Shown here: piece after piece, positions 35,668 to 42,389 of the stretch | Layout: each line of letters opens with the position of its first letter | Numbering within the stretch: position 1 is the first letter of the stretch | Source of the DNA: Hymenobacter baengnokdamensis | GTDB taxonomy: Bacteria > Bacteroidota > Bacteroidia > Cytophagales > Hymenobacteraceae | NCBI RefSeq assembly: GCF_008728635.1 | Contig: NZ_CP044285.1 | Coordinates: 2,852,001-2,916,000 of the forward strand | Direction: 5' to 3' | Length of the DNA stretch: 64,000 nt | The notes under the pieces: generated by a model | The model's database searches: none | What the model was told of the DNA's origin: nothing | The model's input: only the letters and a program-made list of their open reading frames with translations | Program-made: the position numbers and the translations under genes

Positions 35668-35888
35668 CCAGGCGCGAAGCAGAGCGCTTCTCTTTACAGC
35701 CAGAGCAGTTCCCGGATTGGGGCGGGGGCGCGCTGCCGGCTGTCCGCTTCTCGGGTGCGCCAGCCGTTCCGGCAACAAGCGGACCGTCGGCAAAAAGCCG
35801 GCAGCTCACTTTCACCTGACAACGGCGGCAGAGAGTACACGGCCCATTAGAAAATAATGCGGTTGACTATCAAGGTATTGCTTTGTTA
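35668..35888. other. intergenic region upstream of the BlaI operators
   Basis: No gene seen. It contains an imperfect 16-bp inverted repeat (35734-35749 and 35777-35792, 13 of 16 pairs) that may end the folB transcript, and a smaller GAAGC/GCTTC hairpin near 35675-35690. The remainder looks featureless. Confidence 0.4.
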
Positions 35889-35963
35889 TACGAAATTTGT
35901 CGTACATTGCTTTTGCAAGTACGAAGCCTCTCGTATAATCTTTGGCCTACGAAATAATTCGTA
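35889..35963 (+). promoter_or_regulatory. blaI-type promoter with three palindromic operators
   Basis: Three 16-bp palindromes TACGA-N6-TCGTA at 35889-35904, 35920-35935 and 35948-35963. They surround a putative promoter: TTTG (35912-35915) and AATCTTTG (35937-35944), 21 bp apart, close to the TTTG/TAnnTTTG consensus. Operator 1 lies upstream of -33, operator 2 in the spacer and operator 3 over the start site. The symmetry resembles BlaI/MecI half-sites (TACA/TGTA), so the adjacent repressor is the obvious ligand, giving autoregulation. Confidence 0.75.
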
Positions 35964-35985
35964 CGAAACTTTTTCGCCCTAACCT

Positions 35986-36414
35986 ATGCCCAAAGCCCCC
36001 CCTAAACCTACGGATTCTGAGCTGGAGATTCTGCACGTGCTCTGGCAGCACGGCCCGGCTACGGTGCGCACCGTAAACGAGCAGCTGAGCCGGCACCGCG
36101 AAGTTGGCTATACCACTACCCTGAAAATCATGCAATTGATGCTGGAAAAGGGACTGGTGCAGCGCGACGACGAAGGCCGCAGTCACATTTACCGGGCGGC
36201 CGTGCGCGAGCAGGATACCCAGGGCCTGCTTCTCGACCGCTTCGTGGAGGCCACCTTCGGCGGCTCGGCCCTGAAGCTGGTAATGCAGGCACTGGGCCAC
36301 CGCCGCACCTCGCCCGACGAGCTGGCCCAGATTCGGCGCCTGCTCAATGACATTGAGATTCAAAACGCTAACCAGTCAACCGCTACTCCCCATGACGACG
36401 CTCCCGCTGCTTAG
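35986..36414 (+). CDS. BlaI/MecI/CopY family transcriptional repressor
   Basis: A 142-residue winged-helix repressor: PTDSELEILHVLWQHGPATV begins the HTH domain, the recognition helix region is YTTTLKIMQLMLEKGLV, the wing contains DEGRSHIYRA, and a helical dimerisation/cleavage region follows (about 75-125). Members repress a metalloprotease operon until proteolytically inactivated. Three TACGA-N6-TCGTA palindromes precede the gene. Its 3' end overlaps the M56 peptidase start by 23 bp, a typical coupled repressor-sensor pair. No beta-lactamase gene is present, so the signal is unknown; general envelope or peptidoglycan stress is inference. Confidence 0.9.
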   Translation: MPKAPPKPTDSELEILHVLWQHGPATVRTVNEQLSRHREVGYTTTLKIMQLMLEKGLVQRDDEGRSHIYRAAVREQDTQGLLLDRFVEATFGGSALKLVMQALGHRRTSPDELAQIRRLLNDIEIQNANQSTATPHDDAPAA

Positions 36415-38764
36415 AGAGGTATTGTCGCCCGCCCTGGTGCGGGCGTTGGGCTACGCGCTGCTGCACTCGCTGTGGCAGGGGGCCGTGCTGGCGCTGGTGC
36501 TGGCCGGCGTGCTGCCGCTGCTGCGCCGCCAGCGCGCCGAGCTGCGCTACACAGTGGCGGCCGGCGCGCTGGCTATGCTGGCGCTCGCGGTAGCCGGCAC
36601 GTTCGGGTTTTACTACCAGCAAGCGCCGGTGGTGCAGCCAGTGGCCGTGTCGTTGGTCGTGAGGCCGGGAGCTGCTGCAATAGTGCGGAATAGTAGTTAT
36701 TCTGAATATTCGACCCAGTCTTTAGGCCAAGCTGCCGCGCCCACCGCAGTTTCGGCCCGGCTGGCCCCGGCAGCCTGGCTGCGCGTGGCCGGCCACCGCT
36801 GCGAGCCTTACCTGCCGGTGCTGGTAGCAGCCTGGCTGCTAGGCTTGCTCTTAATGGGCGGCCGGCTACTGGGCGGTTTACTCTACGCGGGGCGCTTGCG
36901 CCGCACCGGTACGCGGGCCCTGGGCGCCGACTGGCAGCAGCGCCTGACGGCGCTGGCCCACCGGGCCGGCCTACGTCGGCCGGTGGCGCTGCTCGAATCG
37001 GCGCGGGTGGCCGGCCCGCTGGTGCTGGGGCATTTGCGGCCCGTGGTACTGCTGCCGCTGGGCGCCGTAGCGGGCCTGAGCCCGGCACTGCTCGAAGCCC
37101 TGCTGGCGCATGAGGTGGCGCATATAGCCCGGCGCGATTATCTGCTAAACCTGGGTTTGGCTGTAGTGGAGGTACTGTTCTTCTACCATCCGGCCGTGTG
37201 GTTTATGGCCAACTGCCTGCGGGCCGAGCGCGAAAACTGCTGCGACGACCAGGCCGCTGCCCTCTGCGGCGGCGACCGCCTGCGGGTGGCCCGGGCGCTG
37301 GCGGCCCTGGCCGAGCTGGAAGCGGCGACTGTTGCTGCGCCGCGCCTGGCGCTGGCTGCCACGGGCACGGGCGGGCGCGGCTCTCTGCTGGCGCGGGTGC
37401 GGCGGCTGGCATTGGGCCGGCCCCAGGCCCCCACGGTAGGCGAGGGGCTGCTGGCTGGTTTGCTGACCTTACTGGGCTTGCTGGGCCTGAGCACCGGCGT
37501 GGTGCTGGCCGCCAGCCCCGAGCGGGCCACTGCGAGCCTGGGCAAGCGCCAGACGGCCCCCGCTAGTCCGGTGGCCAGCCCCGTCGATACTACCCGCCGC
37601 AAGGTGGCTGCTTCCGCGCCACCCGCAGTGCCAGCCCCACCGCCCGTGCCGGGCGATACAGTGCGGCACACCGAAAAAATTGTGCGCGTAGAGCGTAACG
37701 ACGACCACGATGACCAGGCCGACGACCAGCCGCGCCGGTTTCGACAGGGGCCGCCCCGGCGCGGAGCCAGCACGGTGGTGCTCGAAAAAGACAAGAAGGG
37801 CCGCGTAGTAAGTTTGCTGGTAGATGGGCAGCCCGTTGAAACCACGGCCCCCGGCAAGAAAGCCAAGCACGGCAAAGTGGCGAAAACCGTAGAAGTAGTG
37901 CGGGTGCCCGACCCGCGCGATGGGCTAACGCGCCTCGAGCGGCCAATGAGGCCAGAGCGTCTTGAGCAGCCCGAAAATCAGTCGTTCAGCTTTAATTTCT
38001 CGGCCGATGGCGTAGCCCGCCAGGCTTTGGAAAGCGCCCGCCGGAGTTTGCGTGAAACGCTGCGCAACCCGGACCTGACGGCCGACCAGCGCCAGCAAAT
38101 GGAGCAGGAGCTGCGCAAGCTGGATAAAAGCAGCGCCAGGCTGCGGTGGTCCGACAACGGCCGTGAGTTCAAGGAGTTTCATTTTAACCTGAATAGCGCC
38201 GCCGCCAGCCACGTGGACCCGCGCGTGCATATCGAGTTCCGTAAGCGTGGTGACCTATACCATCTGCGGGCCGATGGCCAGGGCAACCTCGCGGGTGATG
38301 ACGACGCCCACCGCGCTGAGCGCGAAGCTGAGCGCGCCGAGCGTGATGCTAACCGCGCCGAGGCTGATGCCCGCCGTGCCGAGCTGCGGGCTCGCATTGC
38401 CGCCGCCGAAGCTGAGCTACGGGCGCTGGATGGCCCCGCTGCCCGCTCGCCCCGTGCGCCGCAGCCGCCCCGGCCGCCGCGTGCTCCACTGGCTCCGCTA
38501 GCGCCGTTCTCTCCTCAGGGTCCGCCTCCGCCCCCGGCACCACCCGCCCCCAAAACGGGCGAGCTGCGCGATGCGCTACGCCACGACGGCCTCATCGGCC
38601 AGCATGACCGCAGCTTTTCCTTTCAGCTCAACGACAAGGGAGGCCGGGTAAATGGCAAAGCCCTCACGCCCGCTCAGGTGGAGCGCTACCGCAAGCTGCT
38701 GAACCAGCCCGCCGGCAGCAAAGGCAAGTCGTCAACCTATAACATCAATATTGACGAGAATTAA
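36392..38764 (+). CDS. M56 family membrane metallopeptidase (BlaR1-like sensor)
   Basis: A 790-residue membrane protein starting at ATG 36392 inside the repressor gene (the frame is open from 36347). Transmembrane helices about 10-32 and 37-65, another near 135-155, then the zinc peptidase motif LLAHEVAHIARRDY (HExxH) and the downstream ERENCCDDQAA Glu, and a fourth helix about 360-385. The periplasmic part is unusual: no penicillin-binding domain, but an acidic/Arg-rich stretch (NDDHDDQADDQ), helical AERAERDANRAEADARRAE repeats and Pro-rich linkers, ending in a small domain LTPAQVERYRKLL. Expected to sense an envelope signal and inactivate the BlaI-like repressor. Confidence 0.85.
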   Translation: MTTLPLLREVLSPALVRALGYALLHSLWQGAVLALVLAGVLPLLRRQRAELRYTVAAGALAMLALAVAGTFGFYYQQAPVVQPVAVSLVVRPGAAAIVRNSSYSEYSTQSLGQAAAPTAVSARLAPAAWLRVAGHRCEPYLPVLVAAWLLGLLLMGGRLLGGLLYAGRLRRTGTRALGADWQQRLTALAHRAGLRRPVALLESARVAGPLVLGHLRPVVLLPLGAVAGLSPALLEALLAHEVAHIARRDYLLNLGLAVVEVLFFYHPAVWFMANCLRAERENCCDDQAAALCGGDRLRVARALAALAELEAATVAAPRLALAATGTGGRGSLLARVRRLALGRPQAPTVGEGLLAGLLTLLGLLGLSTGVVLAASPERATASLGKRQTAPASPVASPVDTTRRKVAASAPPAVPAPPPVPGDTVRHTEKIVRVERNDDHDDQADDQPRRFRQGPPRRGASTVVLEKDKKGRVVSLLVDGQPVETTAPGKKAKHGKVAKTVEVVRVPDPRDGLTRLERPMRPERLEQPENQSFSFNFSADGVARQALESARRSLRETLRNPDLTADQRQQMEQELRKLDKSSARLRWSDNGREFKEFHFNLNSAAASHVDPRVHIEFRKRGDLYHLRADGQGNLAGDDDAHRAEREAERAERDANRAEADARRAELRARIAAAEAELRALDGPAARSPRAPQPPRPPRAPLAPLAPFSPQGPPPPPAPPAPKTGELRDALRHDGLIGQHDRSFSFQLNDKGGRVNGKALTPAQVERYRKLLNQPAGSKGKSSTYNINIDEN

Positions 38765-38787
38765 CCGCTTGTTTAGCAGGCTATAAG

Positions 38788-38832
38788 AAAGTGGGCCGGT
38801 TGTCTGGATAGCAGATAGCCGGCCCACTTTTT
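38788..38832 (+). terminator. intrinsic terminator of the BlaI-M56 operon
   Basis: AAAGTGGGCCGG (38788-38799) pairs with CCGGCCCACTTT (38819-38830), followed by T residues. It separates the repressor-peptidase operon from the sigma factor gene. Confidence 0.8.
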
Positions 38833-38890
38833 ATGGGCCAGCCGCCCCATTGCTGGTTTTTCTGAAAAAACTCTAACCTCGCTGTAACGA

Positions 38891-39505
38891 ATGGCTACTT
38901 CGCCGGTACTCCCTGCAAAACCTGCTTCCCCTGGCCTTTTCAACGTCGCCCCCATGCCGCCTGCCACCGCTACTTTTCTCAGCGATGAAGCCCTGATGGC
39001 CCAGGTGCAGGCCGGCGACCTCGACCAGCTGACCGGGCTGTTTGAGCGCTACCACGGGCCACTGTTTGGCTTCCTGGCCCGCCTGGCCAACGGCGACCGC
39101 GACCTGGCCCAGGACCTGACCCAGAATGTATTTGTGCGGGTGCTGCGCTACCGCGCCAGCTACCAGCCGGGCCAGCCCTTCCGGGCCTGGGTGTACCAGC
39201 TGGCCCGCCACGTGTGGGCCGACCACTACCAGCGTCAGCGCCCCACCGCCGACCTGGAAGAAGTGGAAAAAACCACCGCCCACGGCCGCGCCGCCCAGGC
39301 CCAGCGAGCAGCCACCGACCAGCACCAGGCCCTGCACGAAGCGCTCGGCCTGCTGCCCGCCGCCCAGCGCGAGGTGCTGCTGCTGCACCGCTTCCAGGGC
39401 TTCGACTACGCCGAAATCGGTGAACAGCTGGGCTGTACTGCCGGCGCGGCGCGGGTTAAAGCCCACCGGGCCCTTGACGCGCTAAGAAAGATTTATTTAA
39501 GCTAA
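38891..39505 (+). CDS. ECF-type RNA polymerase sigma factor
   Basis: A 204-residue sigma-70 family factor with region 2 (LFERYHGPLFGFLARLANGD, DLTQNVFVRVLRYR) and region 4 (LPAAQREVLLLHRFQGFDYA, then EIGEQLGCTAGAARVKAHRA) joined by a His/Glu-rich linker. ATG 38891 is used; Met at 38954 (MPPATATFLSD) would be closer to the domain and may be the real start. Directs polymerase to a regulon of envelope-stress type genes. Followed by the anti-sigma gene with a 45-bp gap made of a tandem repeat. Part of a four-gene unit with two DUF4097 genes. Confidence 0.9.
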   Translation: MATSPVLPAKPASPGLFNVAPMPPATATFLSDEALMAQVQAGDLDQLTGLFERYHGPLFGFLARLANGDRDLAQDLTQNVFVRVLRYRASYQPGQPFRAWVYQLARHVWADHYQRQRPTADLEEVEKTTAHGRAAQAQRAATDQHQALHEALGLLPAAQREVLLLHRFQGFDYAEIGEQLGCTAGAARVKAHRALDALRKIYLS

Positions 39506-39514
39506 AATAGTAAC

Positions 39515-39551
39515 AATTAATAATTAATAATTAATAATTAATAATTAATAA
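39515..39551 (+). repeat. 5x AATTAAT tandem repeat abutting an anti-sigma start codon
   Basis: Five perfect 7-bp AATTAAT units (39515-39549) run directly into the ATG at 39551. The tract fills the position of a ribosome-binding region. Slipped-strand changes in copy number would alter spacing and leader composition without changing the coding frame. Confidence 0.85.
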
Positions 39552-40450
39552 TGAGCTTCTCTAGTAATTCTCACCTGACTGACCCGGCCTGTGCCGAGCT
39601 GCGGGCCTGGCTACCCGACCTGGCCGATGGCCGGCCGCTGCCGCCCGAAGCGGCGCACCTGGCCGCACATCTGCCCGCGTGCCCGGCCTGCCAGGCCGAG
39701 CTGGCCGAGCTGCGCCAGCTCTTCAACGACCTCGACGCGCTACCCGCCGAGCTGCCGCCGCTGACCATGCGCGACGACTTTCAGGCCCTGCTGCACGAGG
39801 AGAAGGCAAAGCTGGCCGCCGCTTCGCCGACCGGGCTGACGGCCGCACGGGGCGGCCAGCCGCTGCAAAGTGCCGCCATGCAAGAGGCGCAGCCGGGCCC
39901 GCAGCGGGTGCTGGCAGTTACGCAGCAGTGGCTGCGCGTGGCGGCCAGCGTAGCGCTGGTGGCAGTAGGCGCGGTGCTGGGGCTGCTGCTGCGCGGCGGG
40001 CCGGTGGCCCCGCCGCTGGCACAAAATACCCAGGCTGCGCAGCCCCAGCAGCCTAGCTTATCGGTGCGGCTGGCGGCGGCGCGGCAGCAGCCGGCCACGG
40101 CCAGCGAGCGCCTGCAGCTGGTGAGCCAGGCCCCGGCAATGGTAGTGGAGCCCAACGACCCGGCTGTGCTCACCCTCATTCATACCCTGGACACTGACCC
40201 GAACCCCAATGTGCGGCTGGCCGCCTGCGAGGCGCTGGTGCGCCTGCGGGCCGACCCCCGCGTAGGGCCGGCGCTGGTTGAAGCCCTGCCGCTGCAAACC
40301 GACCCCAACGTGCAGATTACCCTCATCGACGCTCTGGTGACTCTGCGCGAAAAGCGCGCCGTGCCGCAGCTTGAGGAGTTGGCCCGCCAGCCCGCAGTGC
40401 TTCCGGCCGTGCGGCAGCAGGCCGAGAGCGGGCTGGGACAGCTGATTTAA
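39551..40450 (+). CDS. zinc-finger anti-sigma factor with HEAT repeats
   Basis: A 299-residue membrane-spanning anti-sigma factor. The cytoplasmic N-terminus carries the ZAS motif H-x3-C-x2-C (HLPACPACQAEL) typical of proteins that hold ECF sigma factors, then a linker, one transmembrane helix (about 130-155, AASVALVAVGAVLGLLL), and a periplasmic region with HEAT-type repeats (DPNPNVRLAACEALVRLR, DPNVQITLIDALVTLRE). A HEAT domain outside the membrane is less common than other sensor domains and could bind the inducing partner. It follows the sigma gene after a 7-bp tandem repeat and precedes two DUF4097 genes. Confidence 0.85.
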   Translation: MSFSSNSHLTDPACAELRAWLPDLADGRPLPPEAAHLAAHLPACPACQAELAELRQLFNDLDALPAELPPLTMRDDFQALLHEEKAKLAAASPTGLTAARGGQPLQSAAMQEAQPGPQRVLAVTQQWLRVAASVALVAVGAVLGLLLRGGPVAPPLAQNTQAAQPQQPSLSVRLAAARQQPATASERLQLVSQAPAMVVEPNDPAVLTLIHTLDTDPNPNVRLAACEALVRLRADPRVGPALVEALPLQTDPNVQITLIDALVTLREKRAVPQLEELARQPAVLPAVRQQAESGLGQLI

Positions 40451-40476
40451 TATTCAATAAATTTAATATAAGTCAG

Positions 40477-40552
40477 GCGGCGTGGCACGCTGCCCTGGCT
40501 TCTCCCACCGCGATGGCTTTGGCAGCGGGTGGGGAGCGGCGTGCCACGCTGC
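40477..40552. repeat. imperfect inverted repeat upstream of first DUF4097 gene
   Basis: GCGGCGTGGCACGCTGC (40477-40493) and GCGGCGTGCCACGCTGC (40536-40552) pair with two mismatches and are each nearly palindromic. In the 141-bp gap between the anti-sigma and DUF4097 genes; might attenuate read-through. Confidence 0.5.
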
Positions 40553-40591
40553 TTTCGCGACTGCCTCCTACTCCTTTCGCTTTTACCTATC

Positions 40592-41374
40592 ATGAAAAAA
40601 TTTGCCTTAATTCCTCTGCTGGCCTTCGGCCTGGCCCTGCCCGCGTCGTTGCGCGCCCAGGAGTACAAAATGAAATTCAGTAGCCCGACCAACCGCAAGG
40701 TGGTGCTCGACATGCGCGGCAGCGACGTGTCAGTAGAGGGCTACGACGGCGACGAGGTGCTGATTCACGGCTCGGGCCATTTTGAGGCGCCGCCGGCGTC
40801 GGCTACCGGGTTGCGGCCTATCTATAATGGCGGCAGCGACAATACCCGCCTGGGCCTGGCGGTGACTGCCGGGGCCGACAATACCATTCGCATCTCGAAA
40901 ACGGGGCGCAGCGAAGGCCACTACACCGTGCGCCTTCCGCGCCAGACCGACATTTCCTTTGCGCAGGGCGGCTGGGGCGGGGCCGATGACCTGACCATGC
41001 GCGACCTGGCCGGCCGCATCGAAATCAGCCTGCAATCGGGCGATTTGCGGCTGCTGAACGTGAGCGGCCCCATTGTGGCCAACACCGTGAGCGGCGACAT
41101 TAAGGTGCAGTTCAGCGCCACGCCCAGCCAGCCCAGCGCCATCTCGTCGGTGAGTGGCGACGTGGACGTGACGCTGCCCGCCAGCTCGAAAGTGAGCCTG
41201 TCGATGCGCTCTATATCGGGAGAAATCTATACTGATTTCGACCTTAACCTGAGCGGAGGCAACGGCCTGCGCCACGTGGGCGGCCAAACGGTGGAAGGCC
41301 GCGCCAATGGCGGCGGCGCTACCTTCTCGCTCAAGAGTATCAGCGGCGACATTTTCGTGCGCAAAGCCAGGTAG
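40592..41374 (+). CDS. DUF4097 family exported protein
   Basis: A 260-residue secreted protein: ATG 40592 (MKKFALIPLLAFGLALPAS) gives a signal peptide ending LRAQE; an open frame upstream has no good start. The mature part is a right-handed repeat of short beta-strands with phrase SG-D-[IV]-x-[VL]: IVANTVSGDIKVQF, ISSVSGDVDVTLP, LKSISGDIFVRK. This is the DUF4097/adhesin-like fold often encoded with ECF sigma/anti-sigma pairs in Bacteroidota. It is third in the unit, with a paralog next. Possibly part of an outer-surface or envelope-stress response; biochemical role not known. Confidence 0.8.
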   Translation: MKKFALIPLLAFGLALPASLRAQEYKMKFSSPTNRKVVLDMRGSDVSVEGYDGDEVLIHGSGHFEAPPASATGLRPIYNGGSDNTRLGLAVTAGADNTIRISKTGRSEGHYTVRLPRQTDISFAQGGWGGADDLTMRDLAGRIEISLQSGDLRLLNVSGPIVANTVSGDIKVQFSATPSQPSAISSVSGDVDVTLPASSKVSLSMRSISGEIYTDFDLNLSGGNGLRHVGGQTVEGRANGGGATFSLKSISGDIFVRKAR

Positions 41375-41427
41375 AAGCCGTGTGCGCTACATTCTTACCC
41401 TCTTCTCACTCCTTGATTTAGCTTCTT

Positions 41428-42297
41428 ATGACCCGCTTTTTACTTGCCGCCCTGCTACTGCTCAGCAGCCTGGCCCCGGCGCTGGCCCAGCGCCTCGTAA
41501 CCCAAACCGCAAACCTCACCGCCGGCCAGCGCGTGCTGCTGGACCTGAAATTTGCCCATACCATCCGGGTGCGGCCGGGCGCGGGGCTGAGCGTAAATGC
41601 CAGGGTTAGTATCAATGACAATCAGCAGAATGACCTCTACCGCCTGACTACCGAAACTACGGGCCCGGAGCTGGCCGTAGTTGAAAAGCTCGACGAAGAA
41701 AAGCTGCGCCAAACCCAGTACACCGGCGACTGCCAGGAAGGCAGCCGCACCAATTCTTCGGGGGGCATACACGGCGGCTACACCCGCTCGGCCAAAACCG
41801 GCGGGCTGCGGCCCAGTGTCAGCTACCACCAGGGCGAGTACAGCTATTGCCTGAAAATCGACTACGAGGTGACCTTGCCCGTGGGCACGGCCCTGCGTAT
41901 CATGACCCTTACCGGCGACATCGACGTGAGCGGCCTCAGCGGAGCGCTCACTGCCAAAACAGTGAGCGGCGACCTGCTGCTCAGCAGTCTGGCCGGCCCC
42001 GTTACGGTACGCAGCGTGAGCGGTGATGTAAAGCTGAGTAACCTGAGCAGCAGCGCCGTAGAGGCCATTACCGTAAGCGGTAATGTAGACCTGAGCTGGC
42101 CGCCGGCCCAGGGCGCCGACCTCAGCCTGAAGAGCATTACGGGGGAGGTGTATGCCGACCCGGCCGTGACGTTCAGCAACCTGAAAGCGCACAGCTACGT
42201 GGGCTACGAGCTGCACGGCAGCTACGGCAGCGGCACGGGTCCGCTGGTGAAGCTCGAATCGGTGAGTGGCGACGTGTTTTTCAGAAAGCAGCCGTAG
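41428..42297 (+). CDS. DUF4097 family exported protein (second copy)
   Basis: A 289-residue paralog of the preceding gene, 53 bp downstream and same strand. Signal peptide MTRFLLAALLLLSSLAPALA-Q. The repeat region shows ALTAKTVSGDLLLSSL, VTVRSVSGDVKLSNL, VEAITVSGNVDLSW and LKSITGEVYADP, ending LESVSGDVFFRK like its neighbour. An extra segment (about 75-135) with two Cys (TGDCQEGS, YSYCLKID), possibly a disulfide, is absent from the first copy. Tandem duplication plus divergence explains the pair. Likely under control of the ECF factor encoded upstream. Confidence 0.8.
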   Translation: MTRFLLAALLLLSSLAPALAQRLVTQTANLTAGQRVLLDLKFAHTIRVRPGAGLSVNARVSINDNQQNDLYRLTTETTGPELAVVEKLDEEKLRQTQYTGDCQEGSRTNSSGGIHGGYTRSAKTGGLRPSVSYHQGEYSYCLKIDYEVTLPVGTALRIMTLTGDIDVSGLSGALTAKTVSGDLLLSSLAGPVTVRSVSGDVKLSNLSSSAVEAITVSGNVDLSWPPAQGADLSLKSITGEVYADPAVTFSNLKAHSYVGYELHGSYGSGTGPLVKLESVSGDVFFRKQP

Positions 42298-42389
42298 CCC
42301 AAATCGCCAAAAAAACTGGGTAACTCAGACAACGCTGGCACTTCGGCCGGTGTCTATGGCTCACTACACCCTTTCTTCACCTGCCTGCC

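Noticed and set aside
39515..39551. CRISPR-like or origin-like repeat
   Set aside because: The 7-bp units are contiguous without spacers; it is a simple tandem repeat. No CRISPR array or cas gene was seen in the window.
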